Shown piece after piece: positions 23,510-35,224 of a stretch of 64,000 bases of DNA. The stretch is taken from the NCBI GenBank assembly GCA_900312665.1, contig ONZQ02000016.1, positions 248,001 to 312,000 of the forward strand, written 5' to 3'. Position numbers and translations under genes: made by a program. The notes beneath the pieces were generated by a model. The model saw only the letters and a program-made list of their open reading frames with translations, did not search any database and was not told where the DNA came from. This DNA comes from Cephalotrichum gorgonifer (taxonomy: Eukaryota > Ascomycota > Sordariomycetes > Microascales > Microascaceae). How positions within the stretch are numbered: position 1 is the first letter of the stretch; every line of letters starts with the position of its first letter.

Positions 23510-26500
23510 TTTGGCGGGGCGGCTGTCGAGGTCTGAAAAGGGGGGGAGAGGCTCACTCGCCGGAGCGGGAAGGAGGGAGGTCGGACCGGGTTATGATATG
23601 GGATGGGTGACGCTTATAAGTGTGAGCCGGCGGTATCTTGCATGACAGGACGGGAACGAGGGAAAGCGGCTCGCGTACCTGTCCGGCTAGGAGAAGAGAG
23701 AGAGAGATGTGAGTGGGAGGGCCGGTAGGAGAGCGAGACTCCTACCTCTATCCAGCCATCAACCACTTCACCAAGGACCAGAAAGTTATGGATGAGAGAG
23801 CCAAGAGACGAGAGCTTCGGAACACAGCCGAGTGGAAGGGCGCGGGAAGTGGATCGTACAAGTACTCGCGCACACACCCGATCTCAGCTGCATGGGCACA
23901 GCAATATTACATGCAGATCCCCGTCCGGTCCCCGTCCTCTACCAGAATTCCGGAATTATTTTCGGCAATCCTGTGACACCCTGGAAGCATTCAGGGATCA
24001 GAATGTCTCACCGGGGGGTAAGAGAGAAGAAAAAAAGGGGGGGTGAGGGTTCATTCGCACTTTGGTCGAGTACGACGCATTACTACCGACCCCCACGGGA
24101 ACGGAAGTAGTTAGAACAAAAGGGTATGGAAGGCTACAAAGTGCAATGAGCAAAAATTAAGTGAGGGCGACGAAAGGAAAAGCATGGTTTATTGGTACCG
24201 ACTCAAGGGGGGGAGAGGAAATGGCAAGGGAGGCGGGTGAAAGTTTTACCCCTGGGAGAGAGTGTTACATATAAAACTTGCGCGCCGCATGGCTGGCTTC
24301 AACCCGGAGCAAATACGAGAGCACCCGGACAAGCTCCTCCCTGGAAGGGAAGGGAAAGGACCGACTCTTGAGTGCTGATTGGAGCTGGCGGGAGAACTGC
24401 GGGAAAGTACGAGTTTCCTCGTACGGAGTACAATACGTACCCTGGACGATCTTTTCAGCTTGAGGGGGGCGGAAAGAGACAGGGCAAGGGTACCGAGACG
24501 AGGATCGGCGGACTTATATCCATACTTATCCAAAGGTGCTTTTTATTACGTTGAGTGCAGCAATAGCGTGTAAGGCGAAAGAAGCCATTCGGCGGGCGAT
24601 CAAAAGGGCCGCCCAATCCGGAGCCAGCTCCGAGAAACAGTTTTCCTTCTTCTTTTCTTCTCCTTTTCTTTCCTTTCCTTCCTCGTGTTCTTCATTCTTG
24701 CTTCTTTTTACCTTTATTATTCTTTTTCTTCCGTCTTCCGTACATTTCCTCGGGCAATTCCGAAAGGGGTTGAGGGAAGAGAAACAAGAACAAATAAACT
24801 TCAAGGGGCACGTTCCTCCGGGGAGGATAGGGAATGCTACTGTATTTCGTACTAAAAGGAAGCCGGTGAAGCCGGAGCCAAGCGCTAGCGTCTCGGGGAG
24901 GGTTCGAGCTTGGACTAAAGTAGCGCAGATCGCCGCGGCGGCCATGCCTGTCTGAGCCAGGAAGCGAGATTAAGGTTTCGACCAGAGCGCACAGGTGGCT
25001 GTGGCGATACCAGACTTTGTAACTGCCGCACTGTACTGTACATTCTGACCGCATGCGCTCCACTCGGGATCGAAGGGATGGTTTACAAGTAGAAAGGAAC
25101 GTTCTGGTCAGGGTCCTCTCGTAGGGCATTCCGTGGCGCGATGATTTGTAGATCCATCGGTGCGTAATATTGTACATATCTCGCATAATAATGCCCTGTG
25201 CCTGAATGGTAGACTGGGCTTGCGTTTGGGAGTAATACTCGGCCGCCGCGCTCCGGGACGGAAATCTCTCCGGATTTGCCGGATCGGATAAGCCACCGAC
25301 TTCGGATAAGTTACCGAATGCACATGGCCGAACGCACTTCTCCAGCCATTGTTAGCGGATACTCGTACATGTGTATGCGACTAACCATTATAAAGCTCAC
25401 TCGTACTCACACCATTCGCACACGACTTAGTTTGACACCCAAGTTTACTCGGACGAGTCAAGATAATACTCGAAGCAGTCAACCTAACTGTCTCCACCTC
25501 AGAAGCACGCAGCAACATGAGCCCAGAACAGCCCCGTCCGGCCGGCCTCCCGCGGCATCGGAACGGACCCGGTGCTACGTAGTAGTACCTCAACCTCAAT
25601 GGTCCAGCTTGGCAGCTACCAAGGTCTTGGCCTAGTGCTTGATTTTACCGGAAGCAGCTTCCCTGGGTTGATCTCGCCTTGGGAGTGGGAACTGGAAGCG
25701 GTACTAACTACAAGAATTCTCCGTAGCGGCGGGTCTACTCTCGTACTCGTACTCGGAACAAGAAGTACTAGTGTTTCTCGGAATAGTATATCCGTACTAG
25801 AACCTAAGTTTTCCCGGTTTCCACTACGAGATACTCTCACCGGCAATGTCCCTTTCCCAATTCCTCACTCTCGAGAGCCGTCCGTCCGTCGGCCCCACCA
25901 CCGGCTCCGCTTCAAGCTAAGCTGTCTCCACCAGCTCCATCGCGCTGCATCGCATCATGCCTTCCTTCGTGTCGATCGCAATACAACCCACGCCCTTCCT
26001 TCCCCCCCTCCCCTAGCTCCCCAAGTCAAATAGTCGGTCTGCCCACCTTCTCTCCCCTGCTCACAATTGCTGCCTTGCCACGTTTTTTTCTTGTTCCCGA
26101 ACGGATGATCGCTGATAACCAGCATGAATTCTCGCAGATGATGTGAAACGTTTCTTTCCCCACAGATGATCCAGATCCTTCCGACGCACGATGGGCAAAT
26201 CATAATCTCTTTTTCCCTCGATTTCTGCCTTCCACCTTCCTTCTACGTTTGTTCTTATCTTTACGAATACTTCTTTCTTCTTGTTCCGATGACGAGTTTG
26301 TCTGTATGGGCACTCCCCAGTACACGCTCAGGCAAGATTATGAGTACGTACCACTTGTACCACGTATGAGTACTTGCAGAGTTATACTCTCTCTCCCTTC
26401 AGGGATTCACCGCCTGAGGGCCCGAGAGCCGGGTGGCGCCGCCCAGTGGCTGAGTCGTGCTTGAACTATTGCCTGTAGTGCAGAAGCCCGCAGGGTCAGG

Positions 26501-27436
26501 CGTAATGCCGACCGAGGAGTACTTGTAGTCGCTCGTACTCGTTGCAAGCAATATTACGTCTGCCTGGTTCATGGCTCAGGGGATTCATCCGGCACATTTT
26601 ATTGGCAACTAACGACAGTTGCAGTGCAGCGTACCACCCGACGCGGAGATAATAATAATACTCCTTCCTACCAGTAAAGTACGCGTAATTGAGTCCCGTC
26701 CCCCCCCTCCAGGCGCCGCTCGCTGCACACTCTGATGCAAAGTACTCGTGGCTGGCAATGCCTTAAGTTTACAAGTATAGAGCAGGCATGGTATTAGTGT
26801 CATGCTCTCTCCCTCGAATGAAAGAAAAAGAAAAGGGCCAAGACATGCAGACCGATCCCAGCCCCTTCTAGAATCCCACTTCACCTCGCCGACCCCTGAA
26901 CCCCAAGCTTCCTCTAGACCAAGGTCAGCAGCATTCTTCATTTCCCAGTCCGCTCTCCGCAGGTTATGGGCGGGGTAGTCAGGCGGCACCCCCGGCCAAC
27001 TTAGCTTAACATGGGAACTACCACCAACACCCCCGCCCCCTCCGGCAACAAAAGCCGGAAAGAGGGAGACGAAAAGGGCTCCAGATACCGAGCCAAGGAC
27101 TGAACGGTCCTGGTGGTGCGACGTAGTATTATTACCGCATGTCCCGTCATCCCTCAATTACTTTGCCGTGTTCTCCCCACGTCCTTATTCCAGAAAGCTT
27201 CCAGACTTACTCACTCCTTCCGTCTTCAAGCTCCTCCCTTCCTAATATTTTTACCACACTTGCGTGAGGCATTTCCCCTTCCGCTCTTTGAGAGGATCGG
27301 CATCTACTAGCTGCTACCTCTGTTCTTTGAGGATCAGCGCCCCGTAAAAAGCACTCCGTAAATACGGGTAGGCTCACCCGCGGGCCGCAATTCTCATAAT
27401 CCACTCACCCATTCGGAACCAACTTTCGTCGCCACC
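23510..27436. other. 3.9-kb intergenic stretch
   Basis: No supported gene. The region holds polypyrimidine tracts (for example 24640-24745), many GTACTCGT-like short motifs (25.3-26.4 kb) and short overlapping open frames of biased composition. The last few hundred bases are the probable promoter of the GMC oxidoreductase gene, whose ATG has a strong context (GCCACCATGC). Confidence 0.5.
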
Positions 27437-29300
27437 ATGCAGTTGCGCTACTTGACCCTCTACGCGTCGGTCGTCGCGGCTTCATGCGCTGAAACCTACG
27501 ACTACGTACGTATCCCTCGAACCTCCCCCGAAAAAGCGGGAGAATACGACAAAGGAAAAGAAGAAAAAACACCTCATCTAACAATGCCCATAGATCGTCG
27601 TCGGCGGAGGCACTGCCGGTCCCGCCCTCGCAACCCGCCTCTCCCTCGGCCTCCCCTCGGCCACCATCCTCCTCATCGAGGCCGGCCCCGCTGCCTGGGA
27701 TGAGCCCCTGATCAACATCCCCGGCAACCGTGGCCTGGGCATCAGGTCGCGCTACGACTGGAACTTCACCTCCATCCCGCAGCCCAACGTCGGCGACCGC
27801 GTCTTCGCGTACGCCCGGGGCAAGGTCCTCGGCGGGTCGTCGGCCCTGAACCTCATGACGTACGACCGCGCCGCGGTGAACGAGTACGACGCGTGGGAGG
27901 AGCTCGGGAACGACGGGTGGAACTGGGAGAACATGATCGCCGCCATGATGAAGTCCGAGACCTTCACTGGCAAGAACACGCCCACTTACGGCGACAAGGG
28001 CGTCGGCGACTCCGGGCCCGTGCAGGCCGTCGTGAACAGGTACATCCCCGTGCAGCAGGAGAGCTTCATCCCCACCATGAACGAGCTCGGGATCGAGGGG
28101 AACCTGGAGTCGCTCGGCGGCGACCCGCTGGGCGTCATGTACCAGCCTAACAGCATCGACCACGTGCCGTGGAACAGATCCACGGCCGCGAACGCCTACC
28201 TCCCCCTCGCGGGCTCGAACCTGCGCGTCCTGACGGACAAGACCGTCGCCAAGGTTAACCTCAAGAAGGTCGGGGACTCGCAGGTCGCTACCGGCGTGAC
28301 CCTCGTCGACGGGACCGTCTATACCGCCAGCAAGGAAGTCATCCTCTCCGCGGGCGCCATCCAGTCGCCCGCCCTCCTCGAGGTCTCGGGCATCGGGCAG
28401 GCGGCCGTGCTCGCCGCCGCGGGCGTGCAGCAGAAGATCGAGCTGCCCGGCGTGGGCGAGAACCTCCAGGACCACCTGCGCATCCAGAGCTCGTACCAGC
28501 TCAAGGACGGCTACATCTCCTTCGACAACATCCGCGCCAACGCCACCTACGCCGCCGAACAGATGGCGCGCTGGAAGGCGGGCCAGGTCGGCGCCTACGA
28601 CTACGCCGGCAGCGGCTACTCCTTCATGACTTGGCCGCAGGCCCTCGACGCCTCTGGCGCCGACGCCCTCGTCGCCCTGGCCGAGGAGGCCGCCGCCGCG
28701 GACCCCCACCCCGTCACGGCCAAGAAGCTCGAGTTCCTCTCCGACGCCTCCGTCCCGCAGCTCGAGGTCATCTTCTCCGACGGCTACACCGGCGTCAAGG
28801 GGTACCCGGCGGCCACCGACCCTTTGTTCGGCAACCAGTACATCACCCTCATCGCGGGCCTCATGCACCCGCTTGCCCGCGGCAGCATCCACATCGACGC
28901 CGCCGGCGCGCCCGTCATCGACCCCAACTTCTTCAGCAACGAGCACGACGTCCAGGCCCTCGTCGACGCAATAAAGTACTGCCGCCGCATCTCGCAGACG
29001 GAGCCCTTCGCGAGCCTGTGGGACGTCGAGTACGAGCCCGGCGAGGCCACGCAGACGGACGAGCAGTGGCGCGACTTCGTCATGAAGACGTCGCTGAGCA
29101 TCTTCCACCCCACCGGCACCTGCGCCATGCTGCCGCGGGCCGACGGGGGCGTCGTGGACAGCGACCTGCGCGTGTACGGGACCAAGAACCTGAGGGTCGT
29201 GGACGCGAGTATCATTCCCCTGCTGATCTCGGCGCATATCCAGACGGCCGTGTACGGGATTGCGGAGATTGCGGCGGAGAAGATTATTGACGCGGCTTAA
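27437..29300 (+). CDS. secreted GMC oxidoreductase (FAD-dependent)
   Basis: Predicted 591-residue FAD enzyme of the glucose-methanol-choline family, oxidising an alcohol or sugar outside the cell or in the secretory pathway. Exon 1 is 27437-27505 and encodes a signal peptide (MQLRYLTLYASVVAASCA). An 88-nt intron follows. Exon 2 is 27594-29300. The splice creates the dinucleotide motif YDYIVVGGGTAGPALA (residues 21-36). Other marks are LIEAGP, YARGKVLGGSSALN (GMC signature 1), GAIQSPALLEVSGIG (signature 2), HPTGTCAM with His528, and SAHIQTAVYG with His571. The 43-residue gap between these histidines equals that of the catalytic His pair in glucose oxidase. A P450 gene lies convergently 386 bp away. 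The substrate is unknown: aryl-alcohol, glucose and choline oxidases all share this layout. Confidence 0.94.
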
Positions 29301-29686
29301 GGAGGGAGACGTTAGATGTTTTGGAGGCCCTCTGAGGCTAGATTGAGGCTTGGACCAGATGTAAATAGTAGTTTTTTGTATATAATACTGGTCCGATGAT
29401 ATTAATAATACCAGTCTGTGAATATTATGGTTCGTTCAGGAGCCGCCCTTGACATCCCAGGGTTACCCCGTGCCGAGAGACGCCCGTCCATATCTCAGAG
29501 TGGCCTGATAATACTCGTGATCACACAGCGGCTCGCCGCGAATGGAACTCAAGATAAGGTCCCGAGGAGAAGTTCACTACCCTCTGCAGGTCCCTCCCAT
29601 CGAGCATCCTTATTTGGTACCTCCTTCCAAAACCACCATGACACTAGAACAGCCCCATCAACCTGTCGGCCGTTATGCCGGACCTC
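29301..29686. other. convergent 3' intergenic region between GMC and P450 genes
   Basis: No gene. Both flanking genes end here and share their terminator region. Confidence 0.6.
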
Positions 29687-31878
29687 TCAAGGCCCCTGAC
29701 CGGTTTCACGCCGGGTGAAACGGACAAAGAAGTCGTTCGTCACCCAGAAAACACCATGGAAGAGGCGCATGGGCTTCTCGGGCCTCACGATGGCCATGTC
29801 GTACCGCCGCAGCAACTGGCATATCTTAGCATAGATCAGGTTGCGAGGGGTAGGTCCAAAGAGGCAAGAGGAGGGGGCAGGGGAGACACGAGGACAGGGG
29901 GGTAATAAGGGGCCATGAGGCACCAGGATGTATACTCACCTCTGGAATAAGCTTGTTAATCTCAATCAAAGCAATAGTCCTCCCAGGACACGTATTTCTC
30001 CCCCCGCCAAATACCATATCAACCGCGCTCACCATCCTCCTCACCCTCGCCCCATCCCCCCCACCCTCAAGCCACCTCTCGGGCCGAAACACATCCGCGT
30101 CCTCCCCGAAGATGTCCCTCCGGTGCATGAGCCCCACGATGTTCACCGCCAGCTCCGTGCCGCCCGGGAGCTCGTACCCCTGCACGGTGTCGCCCCCGGG
30201 CGGCACGACCTTGGTCATGAGGCCCGTAGCGGGGGGTACCGCCGCAGGGACTCCCGCACGACGGCCTGGAAGTAGGGGAGGGAGCGGGCCTCAGCGTCGC
30301 GGATGGGCGAACTGATGGCGCCGGCTGCCGCGGCGGCGTCGAGCTCGGATTGGAGTTTGGCGTAGGTTGCGGGGGAGGTGAGGAGGCAGAGGAGGGTCAT
30401 GCGGATGGCTGTGGCGACGGTGTCGGAGCCGGCGAGTCTTTTTTTTTGGTTTAGCGGGGAGGGCGCTTGAGGATTGGAGGAGGGAGAAGGGAGGATGGGG
30501 GGCAGGATGGAGGTGTGGTAAGAGGCGAGAGAGGTTGACAGGTTAGAAGAGCGATGGGACGTCGGGAGGGGCACTTACGTCTCGACATACAACTCCTGCT
30601 CAAGCTCGTATCGCGACATGCCGGCGTCGATAAAGCTCTGGAGCATATCTTCCCCTCTCTTACCGCTCCCAAGTCTCTCAGTGACGCTATCGCGCACGAA
30701 GCTTAGCATCATTAGCCATGGGTATCAGATACAAAACACGGGAACCTCCCGCTTTTTCCCCGTCTCGTAGTCCAATCTCCCCAAGAAGCGGAAATTATTA
30801 AAAAGAAAGGGAAAAAAAAAACAACTCGTCATACATACCCAAACACCGCCCCAGCGCCGCTCTCATCATCAACCAGCGGCATCGCCAGCCGGAACGGCCA
30901 CCTCGAAAACAGCCCCGTAAGGCCCGGGATGCACACCACCAGGGCCAGGAGCGGCCAGTACATGTCCGTGTCGGCCAGGAAGCCGTGGAGGTCCTCGTCG
31001 CGGCGGAGGAAGCCGAAGGGCCGGCCGTGGCTCACCGCGCTGACGACGTCCAGGCTGAAGAACTGCGCGCGCTTGGCCATGTCGAAGGGCCGGGAGGCGC
31101 CGGGGGCAGAGATGTATCGGGACTCGATGAGGGAGATGAAGGTGGCGACTATGGTGTCGATTGCGGGCTCGAAGCCGCCGTGTTCGCGGCCGGAGTACTT
31201 TTGTCTAAGGGTTGGTTTCTCTTCTGTGGATAGTGGGAGGGAAGGGAGGGTGGAGATGGCTGGATAGCGGATAAGGGACCGGGGATGGGGGATGGGGAAG
31301 GACTTGAGACTTACACCACCCGCCAGCTTCGCACGAAGCGCCTTGTGCTCCTCTGCGTCGGTCACGCTAAAGACATTACTCACAAGGGGCGGGATGGCGA
31401 CGGAGGAGTAGAAGGAGCCTTTAGTATACGGGCTCCTCACGCCCACGACGCGGCCGAAGGTTTCCGGGTCGCTGTACATGACGATGTTAGGTCCGATGCG
31501 GACCAGGGGCCCTGGCCATCATCAGCTTTCTCAGCTCTTCATAAACAGGCAGAACATGACATGGAAAGACAGTGTGTTCTGAAGCATGGGGGCTTGGGGT
31601 GGCGATGAGGAAGGCGTTTTACCATATTTCCTATCCAGCGCCGGCAGGTCCTCGTACATCCTACCCCTGGAGAGGAGCTTGAAGAGAGAATACGGCGTCC
31701 AGAAGGGGCCGGGGACGTGTGAGAGGCGGTACCATTTGTAGAAGGCATAGCTCGACGCCGAGAGGAGCAGGGCCGCAATTCCGGAGGCAGCTCCTCGTGC
31801 GAAGAGGGCAGCGAGCCCGCTGGGATGGTTCCCAAGGAAGGATAGAGAGCAACGGGGGGTCAAAGTAAAGCTCAGCAT
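29687..31878 (-). CDS. cytochrome P450, pisatin-demethylase-like, with one-base frameshift
   Basis: Predicted 520-residue ER-anchored haem monooxygenase. Exons on the minus strand: 31878-31623, 31511-31315, 31197-30839, 30701-30579, 30437-29940, 29815-29687. An N-terminal membrane anchor (ASGIAALLLSASSYAFY) and the proline hinge HVPGPF are present. Further on are LAGGYSGREHGGFEP, the I-helix AGSDTVATAIR, ESLRRYP (ExxR), FRPERW, and the haem loop VFGGGRNTCPG. The frame breaks at a run of six G (plus strand 30231-30236): adding one base restores YPPATGLMTKVVPPGG and the correct phase at the next splice. So either the assembly lost a base or the allele is null. The order of motifs and the FSLDVVSAVSHG block resemble the pisatin demethylase group. 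Its partner reductase is not in the window. Confidence 0.88.
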
Positions 31879-33333
31879 GGTGTTTTTTTTTTTTCAGATG
31901 ACTTTAGATGACCCCTTCGGGTGCGGATTCTGGGGGAGTACGCCGGTCCTATGGGCTTTAAGTATCCCTGAGCTCCGTTTATGAGCACTCAGAGAGCTTA
32001 TCTTCCCTCCCTTCCCTCCCTCACCTCACGGCGTGATATCCCCGGGACTGCGCAACCGGAAGGGCATTCAGCCCAGCCCTCCTCTCCTGGCGATATAATG
32101 TCGCCGGTCGGTGAAGGACATGCCGATTGAGTGACGGGATTTGATGGCACGGGAGTGGATGATACTCGCGGCAAGGGAGAGAGGTAATCTTGGCACGGTA
32201 TACGGCGCTGGGATTTGATTAGCTTGGAGGGTATTGCTTCCTTCGGTATGGTTGCATTGGCCTTTCATCCCTTGCGTCTCGCAGGGCCCTCCCCACAGCC
32301 TGTCGTCTACGGTTGGAGTCGGCGAAGGAGCGGTGATGAGCCTAAGGAGGCGGGGTGTGGTGTGGACAGAGGCGAGGGTTCCGCGAAGGGGAGGTCGGGT
32401 GGGGAAGGAGGGCAACGACGGCTCTTAGGGATCACTTGATATAATCTGCACACTCCTGCTATGTTCCTGTCCTGGAAGAAGCTGGTTCGTAATATTGATT
32501 GCTCTGGCCGGCTAGGCTGTCCCAGCCCACCTCGCCCCCATCCAGTGTGATGGAGCAGCAGTCATCTCGCATAGCGCCGATAGTCCCTTCAGTGAAGCTG
32601 GAAAGCCTAGGTACGGAAGCGCAGAAGGTGGCAGGTGATGCCCCGATCCGCAAGAGGGACAAGAACGGAAGAGGGCAATATTTGTTTGCTTCCCTGCTGA
32701 ACATCTCCGAGAAAACTGCCATTGGAAGAAGGCATGACCTTGACAGCGGCGAGACTAAGTAATCACGCAATGAGGCTCGGATCTGAGAGGTCTACCTCAA
32801 AATAAAAGAAAAGTCGAAAGCCACGGGGCTCTTGTTGCGGATGATAAATATCTCGAGACCCTTCCGCAGCCCAAGTTTGGTGGCCCTCTCAACCTCGAGA
32901 CTACTGACCTGCATGGTGGTGTCTTGAGCTGGGGCATCCGGTTCTGGGGTCTGGGATCTGGGTGCTGCTGGTACCAGGTTGGGATATCAGCCTTCCTGGT
33001 GCGTGCGATTCCGTATTTAATAATATGTCATCTAATATTTCCCGGACTGGGTCTTCCGCTCTGCATGCTGCGAAGATATTATTCCAAAATTGGATCTGAG
33101 ACCTTGAGAGCAATGAAATTGAGTAGGCAGTGACAAAGTGACTTCCAAAGAGCATCGGGCAAAAGAGTGGGTCCCCATCTCGCTGCCTCAGGCCTCAGCT
33201 GCCAACCAATCACGGCCTCGCCAATCCACCCACCCGCCATCAATCGCTTCACCATGTCGAATAATCAACAGCAACCTCACTCGACACACGCAGCCCAGCC
33301 TCCCTCTCCAATTGAGTCCGACAAGCCGCAAAT
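31879..33333. other. intergenic between P450 and NDUFB7 genes
   Basis: No gene supported. A T11 tract at about 31885-31895 lies just upstream of the P450 start. Polypurine and polypyrimidine tracts near 32.0 and 32.4 kb are non-coding as far as I can see. Confidence 0.5.
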
Positions 33334-33879
33334 ATGACGTCCCCAGATGCTGCCGAAGCTCCCAGGAGTACGCGCCCCCCACCTGTCTTCCCCACAGACC
33401 CTTCCTACCTACTCCCCGGGCGGACAAAGGCGCGAGGAGGACAAGAGCTAATTCTGGGAACGAACAACACAGGAGCGACCCGCGAGGAGATGCGGGAGGC
33501 GAAGCTCCCCCTCGCCTACAGGGATAGCTGCGCCCACCTTCTCATCCCCCTCAACAAGTGCCGCTTCGACAACTACTACCTGCCGTGGAAGTGCAACGTG
33601 AGCCGAACCCCCCGACCACCCCGGAGACATAAACGCTCTCCCCTCCAAAGCCCAATTCCTACCAATGCAGCGAGCCACCCTTTCCCTTACGGGGCTCCGG
33701 GGCCACTGTCGGAATTGGGACTTGAATAACGGTAACGGCTGCTGACGTGAGGTTTTTCTTCTCCCGGGACACAGGACGAGAGGCACAGCTACGAGAAGTG
33801 CCAGTACGAGGAGTTCCAGAAGCGAGTCGCCAAGATGGACGAGCTCCGCGCGGCGAAGGGTGGCGCGAGGACGAACTAG
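33334..33879 (+). CDS. NADH:ubiquinone oxidoreductase subunit NDUFB7 (B18, CHCH protein)
   Basis: Predicted 87-residue accessory subunit of mitochondrial complex I, located on the intermembrane-space face. Exons: 33334-33367, 33473-33597, 33775-33879. Key motifs are ATREEMREAKLPLAYRD, the first CX9C (CAHLLIPLNKC), YYLPWKC, and a second CX9C formed across the last intron (C-NDERHSYEK-C), followed by YEEFQKRVAKMDELRAAK. The four cysteines form the paired disulfides of a Mia40-imported CHCH fold. The first intron (105 nt) is a multiple of three and lacks stops, so its retention would give a 122-residue protein. I prefer the spliced form because the donor, the CTAAT branch point and the family length fit. 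Confidence 0.92.
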
Positions 33880-34483
33880 ACGTGGCGGGGGTTTTGAGCA
33901 GGGGGGAATACCTATCGAGCTTTGCCAGAGAGCCAAAGGACGAGGACCTTTTCTTTTTTTTTGGCTCAAGGAGCGAGATATTCTGTACATCACGATGGCA
34001 CACAAACTTCGAATAGACCGGCCTTTTTGATCCAAACGTCCCCCGTTCGGGCATTCCCGCTGTTCCGAACCCGAGCTTTTTTTTTCCCATGGGCGAAGGG
34101 GAGCGTTTTCGGGGTTGGTGTAGGGATACCTGTGGGGTGGACTACCGGGAGGCTCTGGGATAGAAAATGGGGAGCGAGTGGTGATGTGACTTCGTTGCTG
34201 AGTGGTATGGTACTGACTGGTATCTGCAGGGGATATAACAAAAACAAACAGGATGTACGCTCGAACGACAATCTGCCCATCGGGCCTCCGACCTCCATAT
34301 CCCAAACGAATGACAATTGTGGGAGAGCTGGGAATAGAGTCCAATCCCCCCCGTTTCCTGGTTCCCAATTCCCAATTTCCCGTAACCTGCCCGCAGAAGA
34401 AAAACAGTCTGGAACCCCGTCCGATATCCCACCATTTCCCAAGAACCCAGAGAACGCAAAATAAAAAAGGAGCGGATGAGCTA
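33880..34483. other. convergent intergenic region between NDUFB7 and FHA genes
   Basis: No gene supported. It is T-rich on the plus strand near 33950 and 34078 and A-rich near 34460, and serves as 3' flank for both neighbours. Confidence 0.55.
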
Positions 34484-35224
34484 TTACTCATAAACGGGAA
34501 TAACAGGATCCCACGGCCTGGCCACATTCCAGAGAAATGTCTGCGGGCCCTTCCCCTCCTCCTCAACCGTGTGCTTCACGAACCCCCTCTCCCTCCCCCT
34601 GCGGCCCGCTTCTCCCGCCGCCGCCGTCCTCCCCGAGAACAGCGGCGCGACAGCCGCCTCCCGCCTGCCCGCCAACTCCATCAAGAAGTCGTCCACCCTC
34701 CTCACGTACCCCCGCGCGCGCCCCGCCTCGGGGTTGACCACGACCTGGAACCGCACGGTCTGGATGTCGACCACCAGCGTCCCCACGCGGTCCGGGAACC
34801 CGCACTCGGCGCCGCTGCTCAGGACCCAGGTGAAGTCGCGCTTGTCGCCGTTGCTCCGGTCGTCGTACCATACCGCCGTGCCGTTCTTGGAGGTGTCGCG
34901 CAGCACTAGGCGCGACTCGGCGTCGAAGGTGAGGTGGCAGTGGCGCCTGCTGATCCCGGGGAGCTTCGGGAGGACGACATCACAGGAGGGGTCGGTGCCC
35001 ATGAGCAAGCCGAGGTGGGACTTTGGCCTGTGGGAGAGGGAGAGGCGGAGGGCGGGGCCGGTGTAAGGCGTGTTGTCGAGGGGGCTGAGGAGCGGTGGTG
35101 GGGAGGAGGCGAGGAGCGGGAGGGAGGGGGTGGAGAGGGCGGCGTTTTGGGGGTTCTGGATGGCCTGCAGTGCCAGGGGGTTGCCGAAGGAGGGGACGAG
35201 CCAGGCGATTGTGTCGGAGTCCAT
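34484..35224 (-). CDS. FHA-domain protein without kinase domain
   Basis: Intronless 246-residue reading frame with ATG at 35224 and a tandem TAA-TAG stop. Residues ~55-165 form a forkhead-associated domain that binds phosphothreonine peptides: LRLSLSHRPKSHLGLLMG, PGISRRHCHLTFD (with the conserved S-R-x-H core), LVLRDTSKNGTAV (conserved N-G-T), then GTLVVDIQTVRFQVV. The remainder is Ala/Arg-rich. Fungal proteins with this kind of FHA domain and the FQVVVNPEAG extension usually continue into a Ser/Thr protein kinase. Here the protein ends at WDPVIPVYE. It may be a standalone adaptor or a truncated FHA-kinase. Confidence 0.82.
   Translation of the reverse strand: MDSDTIAWLVPSFGNPLALQAIQNPQNAALSTPSLPLLASSPPPLLSPLDNTPYTGPALRLSLSHRPKSHLGLLMGTDPSCDVVLPKLPGISRRHCHLTFDAESRLVLRDTSKNGTAVWYDDRSNGDKRDFTWVLSSGAECGFPDRVGTLVVDIQTVRFQVVVNPEAGRARGYVRRVDDFLMELAGRREAAVAPLFSGRTAAAGEAGRRGRERGFVKHTVEEEGKGPQTFLWNVARPWDPVIPVYE

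Noticed and set aside
27405..29237. 610-codon minus-strand open frame
   Set aside because: It is the antisense shadow of the GMC oxidoreductase, produced by GC-rich codon usage. It has Asp/Val/Gly/Arg-biased composition and no domain.
33448..34566. 372-codon minus-strand frame across NDUFB7
   Set aside because: It overlaps conserved NDUFB7 exons on the other strand, and its composition is random (Arg/Ser/Pro) without motifs.
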